Assembly: GCA_033558025.1 (NCBI GenBank)
Contig: JAUCEF010000016.1
Span: forward strand, 806,001 to 870,000
Reading direction: 5' to 3'
Length of the DNA stretch: 64,000 nucleotides
Origin: Phytophthora sp. 'mugwort'
Lineage: Eukaryota; Oomycota; Peronosporomycetes; Peronosporales; Peronosporaceae
Part shown: piece by piece, positions 43,301 through 53,724 of the stretch
Numbering within the stretch: the first letter of the stretch is position 1
How the letters are laid out: every line of letters begins with the position of its first letter
The notes under the pieces: generated by a model
The model's input: only the letters and a program-made list of their open reading frames with translations
Told to the model about the DNA's origin: nothing
The model's database searches: none
Position numbers and translations under genes: made by a program

Positions 43301-46300
43301 CACGAGAGAGCAGCTTTTGCAACTTGTTGCGTACTTGGAAGAGGACTCGATGGACGCGAAGATTGCTACTCGGATTCGGTGGTGCTTCCATTGGGTCCTT
43401 CACGATGATCATGCAAGGCGTCAATTGCAGCAAGGATTATTATGTTGTCAGTATTCCAGCAAAAATTTCCTTGGTGACGGGCCATTTTCTACCGAGAAGG
43501 AAGTGCTTTTAGCTATGGACGGCGATTTGGAGAAGTACGAAGCGGTCGTGGGCTATAATGGCCGCAAGTTTTTCCTCGGCTCGTTCTACACTCAACAAGA
43601 GGCTGAGAATGCCCTCCAACGTGCAGAGACTTTAATCCAGACTACGGGATTCCATGTGGTGACAGCGGCTGATACACTTACTCTACGCAATGCTCATTTC
43701 CCTTGTTCACTGACAGCTCCGTATCCAAAGGCAGAGAATGTGGTGAAGCGTATTTTATCGCGCAAATACGAGTATGGAAGTGTGATGGACGGGCGAGGCG
43801 GCATGAAGCCTATTCCTCTTTCGCATGACGTGTACAATACCCTGAAACGTAGTCTTCGATCAAGCAAAGCTATGATGAATAATGTGGAGGCAGCAAGATC
43901 TGGGATATACCAGGCTGGAATGCAGATGACAATGCCAAGGATACAAGGAGATCTGCAGTCGACTGTCTATGCTGCCGCTCAAGCGCGCTACCAAGAAGCA
44001 TTGAAGCGGAAATATGCCCAAACGGAGGATCCGTATGCACGACAGATTGCGGATCAAATGAAGCGGACGCGATATGCGGATCCAACTGGTGCTGCAAGAA
44101 TGCAACAACAATTTGCGCTGGGTGGAGCCAATAATCCGGTTTCTTTCAAGCGCTCGCTTCAGGCGCTTGTGGACCAAGGACGAGCGATGCTGGCAGCGTG
44201 GAATCAATTTGCTGCGTCAGCTACTGTCCAGACGACGAACGGACTGGCGTACGCGTGCTTGTCGAGTTTCGAAGAAGTGAAGAAAGTGGTGTCGCGAATC
44301 GTTGTCGACCCTAACGCAACACATCCGGACCCGAAAACGTTTGTATGTCTTCATCACGCCTTCGTAATGGGATTGATTTGTGCTATGGCGACTCAAGCGC
44401 TTACTACCAGTCAGAAAACTCATTCAGACTCAGCTCTCGTGAAACAAGTAGCGGATGCATTTGCGACGGCGATTTTGAGCTGTGTGGACCCGTCAAACAT
44501 GCTGCGTGCACGGGCATTGAGTGGTTTCGCCAGTGCAGCAAAGAAGTGCGAGCCTTCTCAGCGTGCGGGGGACTTGTCGGTTGAGCTTCACAATGTTGCG
44601 AACTTCGTGTTGATGTTTTTGCGGACGACGCGCTACTTGTCAGGCGCTGGTTTGGACGATCTCAGCAATTGCCGACGGTTGTTTACAGCTTCGACGCCCG
44701 GCGTTGAATCGCTGCCTGCCTCATTTGTACAGCAGGTCAACCTTCTCGAGAACATTCGTCAGGCGTTTTATCGCAAACTGAACGTGACGTCCAGCGGATC
44801 GATCCCAGCTTCCAACCAGCGGATGACTGCAATGTCCTCTCTTCCAGGGATGCCTTACGGAATGACGCCGGGTTCGACAGTCGCGCAGACGAACAATCCG
44901 CAGACTACAAACCAACAGAACGACGACATGTTGATTGACGTGGAGTTTGGCTTTGGTCCATTAGGCGTCGTAATCAACTATTCTCACCGTGGCACGATCG
45001 TCGTGACGGAATTCTCCAACGACACGAACAACATGATGGGACAGGCTCAAGCGAGTGGTAAAGTACAGGTAGGTGACGAGGTTTATGCTGTGAACGGCCA
45101 AAGGTTGGAGGTTATTGGCATGGAAGGCTTTAAAGCTGCAGTTGCGACAAGTAAACGGCCGTTGCAAGTAACTTTCCGGAGGCTTTCACCTGCCGCAAAG
45201 ATGGCCGTGGGCAACGTTCCAGCATCAAATACCGCGTCCACCTTCGGGTACCCAGCGAGTGGACCTTCTCCAGGCACTGCACCTTCTTCTCTGGCCCAAG
45301 TTTCTTCTGCTATGACCCAACAAGTACCACAGCCGAACGTCTTCAACCAGCAGACACCGACCATGATTCACGACGGGGTTTATAGTGACCAGCAGCCAAA
45401 TAGCGGGTCAATGGCTGTGGCTAGCAACGTGAATACAGGCGTGAACTACCAGAACCCAGCTCTTGGACAGTTCCCAGGCCTGGGCGACGGCATGAATTTG
45501 TTCCCCTTTCCGTCAGCACCGTCAAGCCAGCCGATGGGAGATCCGACGTCACAGTTCAGCAACCCGTCGATGGCAGGTACTTTGCCTAGTTTCATTGGTG
45601 ATATGTCGGCGCAGTCGTTCCCGGTCGCACCTATGGGTGGTCAGAATTACAACAATTTGCCAAGCGTCTACGGCGATGCTGCTGGTGGTTCGGGTGCTCA
45701 GGCCTCATCAGAAGGGTGGCAAGGCGCGTCGAACCCAATGGTACAGCAGTTTCCGTCGGGACCAGCGCCGAATGGGATGAGTATGAATGGTGGCAACGTT
45801 ATGCCAATGGACTCCATGCCTATGATGCCGAACGCTTCCTCAGCAATGGACTATACGTCTGTTCCGCCGCCATCGTCAGGAGCTCCGAACTCTTATCAGA
45901 GCAACAATTCGACTGGAGAATACGTGAATTTCGTTGCTGGCAATGACCCACAATTGCCGCAGGGAGATCCATCGCAAGTGAATTATTATGGTGCGAGTGG
46001 TACTACGTACCGTGCAGCTGGAGATTTCGAGATTGATACAAGTGCCAACGCGTCGACGGAGTCTACAGCCCAAGCAACAGCCGAGGCTAATGCCATTGCG
46101 GATGTCGATACAGAGCCTGATTCTCCGTCGATCTCACAAGTGACGACGCCAGCACAATCAGACACCGACGGGGAGCGCAGCGAAGCGGACAGGCAACGTG
46201 ATCGCGAGGCGCAGCTAACGCGATTAACAGCAGCATCAAACGCGCTACAAAACAACTCTTCGGAAGTGAGTTCAAGCTCTGCAGCAGCTCTCACAGTGCC

Positions 46301-48185
46301 ATCTACACAGCCTCAACGCACTCCGGCAAAGGAGAACACAGTGCTCGAGACACCAGCTACCTCCATGGTTTCAACTGCGCAGTCAACAGGAGCGGAAGGA
46401 GTGATACCAGAAGGCAAACCGCCTCTCCAAACGAGATCATCGCCACGTGCCCAAACGGGTGGAAAGAAGCTCCGCTTAACAGAAGAAACTGCTTCTAGAA
46501 GATCGTCACGAGTATCTCGTAAAAGCACGAACATTGCCGACATGTACGACCCGGACTTTGTCAAAGCTCATGCTCGAGGAGGTGTTGGAAGCGGCAGTGA
46601 AGCAGGCACGGAGGGACCGACCGATGGAGAGATCGGGGAGCTGGCGACAGAACTGCTTGAAGGTTTTAGTGCGACGATACGTCCGCTGAAGAAGGACCTC
46701 CCGCGCTCGTTGCTGCTGCTTCGAGCTCAATTGCTGATGATGGAGGCTGCAATTCCGCGCGATGCGTTCCGCTCAGGTCGATGGGGACGTCCTGTACGCG
46801 CTGCATGGGCCGAACTAGTGTACGCATGTGATACGTCGGCTGTTCTTATGGAGGCAGTCGTGTTCTTGGAGGCAAATATCGACCCTGAGTGGCTCGATCC
46901 GTGCTGGAAAGCGTCTCCATTGCCGTCAGCCAAGAATGCGATCGCTACTGCAACAATTGCGTCGGCTGGTATGCGACTTTACTCGTTGGATGATGCGATT
47001 TCGTATGGACGGATGAAGCGTGGAGGCAAGCGAAGACACCGTAATCCATCCAGTGCTACTTCTAGTCGATCAGGCTCGCCACAGAAGACTGCGATCATCA
47101 GCCAGGAGTCAAAGCCAGCCGAACCCGTGTCGAACCCGTCGGAACTGCCGTTTGTAGGCCGATTGTCTACTAGATTAATTGCTTTAGCTGACAAGATGAT
47201 TCACAATATTTTGGAAGCACAGCGAGATCGGTCGACAGCGTGTGCCTACAGGAAGATAAGGAGCGAGGTGGCTGCAATCACATCGCTCACAGACGACCAG
47301 GTTGAGCAATGGATTCAAGCGAGCGCAGCACATGACGCCCAGGCAGCATCGGCGTCTGGACAGTCGCAGAGCGGATCTGGACGCCACACCACACCGAAAC
47401 GGAAGCACGTTGGAGCTCAGCCGTCGAGTTCAAGTGGACGTTCTTCTTCCAGTAGAAAACGGAGGGCTCAAGGCTTGGGGAATGTTCCGACGCCCATTGC
47501 GACGTCGCCCGAGACGCAGTACGTCGAGCTGCGCTGCTTCCAGATGAAGACGCTGCAACATTGCTTCCCGATGGGGAGTGCTCAGGATATCACGCTGCGG
47601 TCCCGCTTGGAATACATTGTGGATATGCTGTTAAGGAACGAATTGGCGCTGGCATTCTCGGCCCCGGTGAACGGCAATGAAGTACCCGGTTATGCAGATC
47701 TGGTTAAGCACCCGATGGATCTTGGCACGATCAAGATGCGATTGAGCCGCGGATTCTATGACCAGCGGTTCGAGTTGCTCGTGCGAGACGTCAACCTCGT
47801 GTGGGAAAACTGCTTTACGTTTAACCGTCTGGACGCTGAGATATCCAAGTGCGCGAACCGTCTACGATGTAAGTTGTCCAGTCGTGTCGTGTGGCGAGAT
47901 ATCTCTTTGCTTGTAACTAACTTGTGTCTTGTGGGATGTCCAGCCATCTTCAATCGACTATTTGAGCAATGGATCACGGACGTGCCGCCCAACACCCCCG
48001 TGACGCACCTCGCGTCGGAGGAATTGTGTCGACAGTGCGGCCAGATGAATGCGCAGGAGAGCATGCTGCTGTGCGACAGCTGTGACGCAGCTTACCACGC
48101 CTTCTGTCTGCAACCGCCTCTGTCTTCGATCCCACTAGGGAACTGGTACTGTCCGCGATGTCCCGTCAAAAAGCTCACTATGTAG
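37349..48185 (+). CDS. Giant chromatin protein: FYRN/FYRC, DDT, two bromodomains, two PHD fingers and several PDZ-like domains
   Basis: Four exons (37349-38114, 38192-38254, 38329-47868, 47944-48185) join in phase to 3,536 residues; the introns are 77, 74 and 75 nt. In order: an acidic N-terminus; FYRN (FYTSKKLFPIGYETL, about 225-260) and FYRC (SYVASKAWKKAL, about 282-320), whose halves are rejoined by the two first introns; a long charged coiled coil (415-560); DDT (LLFVWDFISTFADCLKL, about 665); PDZ-like 1 (850-950); bromodomain 1 (970-1070, VDDVQLVWKNCYAYN); PHD 1 (1087-1133); a CAFCG zinc piece (1364); PDZ-like 2-4 (about 1505-1850, with PLGLTLDI, PLGLALAL and GDxI/L signatures); an AP2-like strand region (2010-2050); PDZ-like 5 (2478-2565); an M/P/S/G/Q-rich tract; bromodomain 2 and PHD 2 at the C-terminus. 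PHD and bromodomains read histone marks, so a nuclear scaffold role is inferred. A MITE sits in its promoter region. Confidence 0.88.
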
Positions 48186-48392
48186 TTGCAGTTGTGGCAT
48201 GATACTCAACAGGGAATAGATGTTTGCAACTTGATTGTTTTCATTCGTTGTATGATGGCAGATGCCCCGGAGGTCGCAGTGACGAGGTAGTTCGTGCGTT
48301 TTGGCCGCCTTGTCTTGTCTAACATAACCCCTCGTGTAGCCGTTAATAGCGGTGCAACGCAACGTCCCTCCGACCTGAAACTCCTGCGGCTT

Positions 48393-51300
48393 ATGGCCGC
48401 CACTGCCAAAGCTTCCTCATCGCTACTCTCGACGCGTCCTCAGACCTACAGCGACAACAGCAGCAGTGAGAGCGACAGCATGATAACAGCTCCCTCCGTC
48501 GCTGACGTGGCGGACGTGGACATGGAAGATCTGGATCTGGCGGCTCGAGCGCCCCGATCCGGATTTGTGACCACCCCTGCTGTGGAGCTGGAGCGCGTGG
48601 AGCTACTGCAAGAGGCGGATGGAGTCCAACAAGCGCTGTTCGGATTTGGCTGCGTGTTGTCTGGGGGGATTCTGGCCATCCTGGCGTCCTGGAAACCGAA
48701 GTGGAAGGTCAAGATGCTCCGAAGCCCAGCGCATGGAACGATGGATGCGACTTCGGTGCTTGTGGCACATACATTAACGTGGACGAGTGGCAAGAAGAAG
48801 ACAAAGATCAAGAGATTCTATGCAGAGTGTCCGTTGTCACAGCCGGTGGATAGTCCCCCATGGTTCGAGTTCAGGAAGTATCGTTATGTGGTTGATGAGC
48901 GAGAGCTTCTAGGTTTTTCAAGACTTGAGAATGCTCTCAATGAGAAGCTGAGCTCGGCTCAACGAAGGTGTTTGGAGGGCAGTGGCTGGTCGACATCGCA
49001 AGTTGAAGGACTGACTGGAGTACATGGAGCTAACGAGCTGGCGTTGAAGGCACAGACATGGCCGACAGTGCTATTGAGGAAGGTGGCACACCCATTCTAT
49101 GTCTTTCAAGCTGCCAGTGGCTTGATATGGCTCTCTGAGGGGTACGTAGCATATGCCATTATCATTCTGGTGCTCTCGGTACTGTCAATTGTATGGGAAG
49201 TCCACGAACTGGTGACGAATGACAAGAAATTACATTCGAGGCTAGCACATGCTGAGCACAGTATTGCGAACGGTACACGAGTCATTCGTGACTCGATGGA
49301 GAAGCGAGTGAGCCCTGCAGATCTAGTTGTTGGCGATGTTGTGGTGATAGAAGAAGGCGTGATCCCGGCAGACATTGCGCTGCTTTCTGGTCACTGCATG
49401 GCTGACGAAGCCACGCTGACGGGGGAGGCAATTCCTGTCACCAAGCAAGCACTTGCAGCCAATGACGCTGCGTTTGCAGTGAGCTCAAAGCTGAAGACTA
49501 GCCACCGCGAAAGCGTGCTGTTTGCTGGATCTACAGTCTTGGAGTTGGCCCATTCGAGTTCTATCCAGGGAAGCAGAGCGGAATCAAAGGCCACAACGCG
49601 TGGAGTGGTGATTGGCGCCGGATTTTCGACGTCGAAAGGTGAACTCTTCCGCAGCATCTTGTTTCCAACACCGCTTCAGCTAGCAAAGCGTCTCGAGAGC
49701 GACAGCTATCGCTTCTTAGGAGCTTTATCGATGTTGGCTCTTGTTCTGTTCATGGTGCGTATGAACGAGGCTGCTCATGACGAAGGCGTGACGTTCAGTG
49801 AAGCGATCGTATCGGGTTTGGAACTGATCACGATTGCTGTTCCGCCAGCTCTTCCTGTGATTTTAACGGCTGGCGTCGGCTTTGCGCTCTCACGTCTTGA
49901 AAGCCAGGCTGATGTGGCCTGCATTGATGCAGCCCGGATGAATATTGCTGGTCACATTGACTGCTTCTGCTTCGACAAGACCGGTACACTTTCCAGTGAC
50001 CATCTCGACTTCCACGGTGTGGATGAGTGCTCTGCTACAGCTCTAGGTACAGCACCAAACCAGATGCAACAACCGACATTCCACGGCTTACAACGAGAGG
50101 TGGAGGTGCTTTCTCCTCCTGCTATCATTGGACTGGCCACGTGTCATGGCCTGACGGAGCGTGCAGGTCAACTTCAAGGATATGCGCTTGAGAAGGATAT
50201 GTTTCGTACCACAGGCTACTCCCTCGAACCTGAGACGTCCGACAACACTGTGATGCCTGGACAGTTCGCGGCGCTGGTGGCGTCGCCCATCGGAAAACTA
50301 TTTGGTGTCGTGGCTCGCTTTCCATTTGATGCAGTGCGTCAACGATCGTCTGTGGTGGTGGAAGATCTCGACAGCGGCAACCGCTACGCCTACGTCAAAG
50401 GCTCACCCGAAGCTATCAGCAAGATCTGTACATTAAACACACTTCCCAGCAATTATTTCGCACGTGCTCGTTCCTACGCGCATCAAGGTTTCTACGTGGT
50501 GGCACTTGCGACGAAGACATTTGCTCCAGCTGCTGTATCACCGAGGTCCGAAGCGTCCGAACCGGTATCTCGAGATGAAGTGGAAAGCTCAGTGGGATTC
50601 CTTGGCTTTATGCTGTTTGTGAACCAAGTCAAACCAGAGGCGGCGTACGTTGTTGGAGCACTGGAAGAAGCTGGTGTGGATGTACGTATTATCACGGGTG
50701 ACGATGCTCTCACAGCTATTCACGTCGCGCGCAAGGTCAATATGGACCTGCAAGCATCGGTTCTTCTCATCGACGCCCAGCGCCAACATGACAGTGAGGA
50801 GGAAATCGTCGTCGTGTACACGGACGTCGATGAATTGGCTCAAAGTACGCGTGAAGGGACTTCGGACAGCAACTTGGATGGCACTTGGTCACCTGTAGAC
50901 AGACACTCGTTTCTCTCTCTTGCTGAAGGCAGTTCGATCGCAGTGACAGGAGCTGCAATCGAACAGCTTGTTGTCTCGATAAGTGAAGAAGCAGAGATAC
51001 CCACGGATACTTCAGCCGCAGCAGCTGCAACGATGTCACTTGCAGACTTCGCAGAAGAGTTAATAGGACGAACGAAAGTGTTTGCACGTATGCGACCTCA
51101 CCAGAAGACGTGGATTGTGGAGACGCTCATGACTCGACACGGCGCTTGTGTAGCCATGTGTGGCGATGGTGCCAACGATTGCGGCGCACTAAAAGCAGCT
51201 CATATTGGGCTTGCTCTCTCGAAAGACGACGCTGCATTGGTGGCTCCCTTCACGAGCCGCTCGCTTCGCGTGAGTGACGCCGTTGAGCTCTTGCGTGAAG

Positions 51301-52400
51301 GACGTGGCGCTCTCAGTGCAGCGTTCGTGGCCTTTCGATACATGGTTATTTACTCGGTCGTGCAAGTGACGTTGTCTGCTATCATGAACGGGCTGCACTC
51401 TCAGATGAGCGACATGCAGTTCCTCTTCGATGACATGGTAGTTGTCTTCATCCTCTCGCTCTTGATGGTGCGAACGCCGGCCGCGCCACAGCTCGGAACC
51501 TCGTCCGTTGCGCCATTCAACCGAATGCCTCCCAGGACGCTGTTTGCTCCAGAGATTTTACTCTCTCTTGTTGGCCAGCTCGTCATCTTCTTGGGATGCA
51601 TCTACATCGCATTGGCTGCAGCGGAAGCTAGACCGTGGTTTTGTTCAGCCAAGAAGGCGTTGGAGCTCACGAGAGCTGCGTCTGATGGGGGAGAGAGCGA
51701 CCCCGACGTTGTACAAGTGCCCTGCTACGTATTTGTGCCCGGGGAACCGGCAGACCTCACGTCTCACTCCTACGAGAACAGCGTCTTGTGGCGCTTTGGC
51801 CACCTGCAGTACTGGATCGCCGCCGTCGCTCTGAACGTCCGCGACAACTACCGAGCGCCCGTGATTCGTGCCAACCGCACGTTTGTGGTCTATTCCTTTG
51901 TGCTGCTGATCATTCTGCTCGTCCAACTGCTCGGCGACAACGGGAACCTCGACGAAGAAGAGACGTCGACGTCAGCAGCAGTGGCGAAGGCGTTGAAATC
52001 GCGTGGCGTAGACGTGAGCTTGGGGGCGCTGGAGCTGCCTGTGGGCTTTGCGTGGTCACTCTTCTCTCTCTTCCTCTTTGATGTAGGCTGTGTCTTGTGC
52101 TGGGAGATCGTCGTAGTCGGTATGGTACTTCCTCGTTTCCAGATGCAACATCGTGGCAGCTTCCGCAGTCGGAAGGGGAAGTTTGGAGGCTGGAGATCCC
52201 TCTTTGGAATCAATGGCGACGGTGAGAAACAAAGTCTCGTGTCCCCATACGTTCAGGAACGTAATGGTTTACTAGGTGACAAACCTCAAGGTGGAAAACA
52301 AGTCAAAACGGGTAGACAATCGATCGGTGTACGAGGAAACACATGCAGTGATGATGAAGAGCAGGACGTGATAGATCTTCAACCACCTGAGATTGTCTAA
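48393..52400 (+). CDS. P5B-type P-type ATPase (ATP13A2/3-like)
   Basis: 1,335 residues from ATG 48393; the frame upstream opens only at a GTG. Motifs: the N-terminal WKPKWKVKMLRSP segment of P5 pumps, TGEAIPVTK actuator loop (about 342), PPALP in TM4 (about 483, the P5B form rather than the PPELP of P5A), DKTGTLS phosphorylation site (about 528), KGSPE nucleotide-binding loop (about 669), and GDGANDCGALKAAHIGLALS hinge (about 924). Six C-terminal hydrophobic segments follow. A low-complexity insertion with an A-rich stretch lies between KGSPE and GDGAND. P5B pumps of animals sit in late endosomes or lysosomes and export polyamines to the cytosol; the substrate here is inferred only. The gene follows the chromatin gene by 208 bp on the same strand. 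No intron seen. Confidence 0.93.
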   Translation: MAATAKASSSLLSTRPQTYSDNSSSESDSMITAPSVADVADVDMEDLDLAARAPRSGFVTTPAVELERVELLQEADGVQQALFGFGCVLSGGILAILASWKPKWKVKMLRSPAHGTMDATSVLVAHTLTWTSGKKKTKIKRFYAECPLSQPVDSPPWFEFRKYRYVVDERELLGFSRLENALNEKLSSAQRRCLEGSGWSTSQVEGLTGVHGANELALKAQTWPTVLLRKVAHPFYVFQAASGLIWLSEGYVAYAIIILVLSVLSIVWEVHELVTNDKKLHSRLAHAEHSIANGTRVIRDSMEKRVSPADLVVGDVVVIEEGVIPADIALLSGHCMADEATLTGEAIPVTKQALAANDAAFAVSSKLKTSHRESVLFAGSTVLELAHSSSIQGSRAESKATTRGVVIGAGFSTSKGELFRSILFPTPLQLAKRLESDSYRFLGALSMLALVLFMVRMNEAAHDEGVTFSEAIVSGLELITIAVPPALPVILTAGVGFALSRLESQADVACIDAARMNIAGHIDCFCFDKTGTLSSDHLDFHGVDECSATALGTAPNQMQQPTFHGLQREVEVLSPPAIIGLATCHGLTERAGQLQGYALEKDMFRTTGYSLEPETSDNTVMPGQFAALVASPIGKLFGVVARFPFDAVRQRSSVVVEDLDSGNRYAYVKGSPEAISKICTLNTLPSNYFARARSYAHQGFYVVALATKTFAPAAVSPRSEASEPVSRDEVESSVGFLGFMLFVNQVKPEAAYVVGALEEAGVDVRIITGDDALTAIHVARKVNMDLQASVLLIDAQRQHDSEEEIVVVYTDVDELAQSTREGTSDSNLDGTWSPVDRHSFLSLAEGSSIAVTGAAIEQLVVSISEEAEIPTDTSAAAAATMSLADFAEELIGRTKVFARMRPHQKTWIVETLMTRHGACVAMCGDGANDCGALKAAHIGLALSKDDAALVAPFTSRSLRVSDAVELLREGRGALSAAFVAFRYMVIYSVVQVTLSAIMNGLHSQMSDMQFLFDDMVVVFILSLLMVRTPAAPQLGTSSVAPFNRMPPRTLFAPEILLSLVGQLVIFLGCIYIALAAAEARPWFCSAKKALELTRAASDGGESDPDVVQVPCYVFVPGEPADLTSHSYENSVLWRFGHLQYWIAAVALNVRDNYRAPVIRANRTFVVYSFVLLIILLVQLLGDNGNLDEEETSTSAAVAKALKSRGVDVSLGALELPVGFAWSLFSLFLFDVGCVLCWEIVVVGMVLPRFQMQHRGSFRSRKGKFGGWRSLFGINGDGEKQSLVSPYVQERNGLLGDKPQGGKQVKTGRQSIGVRGNTCSDDEEQDVIDLQPPEIV

Positions 52401-52560
52401 ACACACACAAGAATGGGGGTATACAGAAGAACGAGAGATGGAGAACCCGACAGCATACACAAAACTCTATGATACCTTTTGCTTCTGTTTGTTTGTGTGT
52501 TGTTTCCTGCTGTGGCTTTTGCTTACCTGGTAGTTATGTTGTTTGTCTCGCTTTCGTTAA

Positions 52561-53382
52561 TCAAATGTCGTCCATGTCGTCTCCATCCGGTGTCAAGAAA
52601 CGCAGTTCCTCTTCTTCGCCTTCAGTCAACATGACGCCTCCATCGACGTCGCTGGCATCAAGTTCCCACAACAACTCGATGGAGTCTCCTTCAGGTCCCA
52701 AACCGTCATCAAAATCAATCGCAAGGCCAGCAAGAACGTCCTCCTCGTCCATCGGCGTTGCGCTATTGTCAGTTAACTCGAACGTGTCACCAGACGGGAG
52801 CTCCAGCAGCTCGTCCACCGTCGATAGAGACAGCAACTCGCCTGAACTCTCCAGTGCATTCAGCTGGTCGACCTCATCATGACCCCCCTCGGAGCTCCCG
52901 GAGCTGCTGCTCGCGGGCAGCGCCACGTGTTTCTTCTTCCGAGGTCTGGGTGACGCCGGCGTCGTGACCGCCCAGAGCGGCCGGCCGAACAGCACGCGAT
53001 ACGTGGCCAGACAGCGTTCCCCGAACTGCCAGCTCCTGAAGCTGCCCAAGCTCACAGCACCCGCCACAGGCCTCGCCACTTGCTGTGGCTTAGCTGGAGA
53101 CGCCACTGCCACGTTGGACGCCTCCCGTGCCACGAAATGGTCCGCCAGCAAGTGAGCAAACACAGCCGGGTCCTGTGACCGGACGTCCGCGAACCGGAAC
53201 GGACCCGTGACGACCTGTTGACTGCTGCGTGGCTGGCGCTTGGATCTCGCTCGGCTGTGGCAATTGCGGCGCTTACATGCGTCTACGATCTCTTGGGTGG
53301 CTACGGACGCGTCGTCAAAGTCGTAGGCGTCCAGTGTCGAGGACGCCGCGGAATGACACGAGCTTGTTACGGCGTGTTTCAT
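52561..53382 (-). CDS. Hypothetical protein with basic middle and acidic C-terminus
   Basis: 273 residues from ATG 53382 (MKHAVTSSCHS); longer reading begins only at a TTG. A K/R-rich patch (RRNCHSRARSKRQPR, near residue 50) could be a nuclear signal. A central compact part (FRFADVRSQDPAVFAHLLADHF; SWQFGERCLATYRVLFGRPLW) has regular hydrophobic spacing and looks folded. The C-terminal 100 residues are strongly acidic with hydrophobic residues interspersed (ELLELPSG, GLAIDFDDG, IELLWELD), like a transcriptional activation region. I do not recognise the family. It converges on the P5B ATPase (160 bp between stops) and diverges from CCDC61 (about 340 bp). Codon use looks like that of neighbouring genes. 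Confidence 0.65.
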   Translation of the reverse strand: MKHAVTSSCHSAASSTLDAYDFDDASVATQEIVDACKRRNCHSRARSKRQPRSSQQVVTGPFRFADVRSQDPAVFAHLLADHFVAREASNVAVASPAKPQQVARPVAGAVSLGSFRSWQFGERCLATYRVLFGRPLWAVTTPASPRPRKKKHVALPASSSSGSSEGGHDEVDQLNALESSGELLSLSTVDELLELPSGDTFELTDNSATPMDEEDVLAGLAIDFDDGLGPEGDSIELLWELDASDVDGGVMLTEGEEEELRFLTPDGDDMDDI

Positions 53383-53724
53383 CTCTTTGAAAGATTTGTG
53401 CGGAATTGTTAAAGATAATTTGAGCTCAGGAAGTGATTGATGCACAGGTGATGCACGTTTGCACGTTAAGCGGCGACTTGGTGCAATGCTGGACAAGACA
53501 GTTAAGACTTATAGACGGTGGACTGGGATACGCTGTAGATATGCTGGATCTTGAAAGGTCGCAGCGCTATAAAAGTATTGTTTTTTAGGAATCGGCTTGA
53601 ACGGCGTAGTGGCGTAATGAATAGTTGTAAAATATCCTGCAAACGATAGAAGAGCGGGTCGCATTGACTGCCATTTACCTAACTTTTATTTTTCGTCTAG
53701 ACGACGGCAGAATTTAAGTTTCAG

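Noticed and set aside
48294..48392. Upstream extension of the P5B ATPase
   Set aside because: It opens only at a GTG; the first ATG is 48393.
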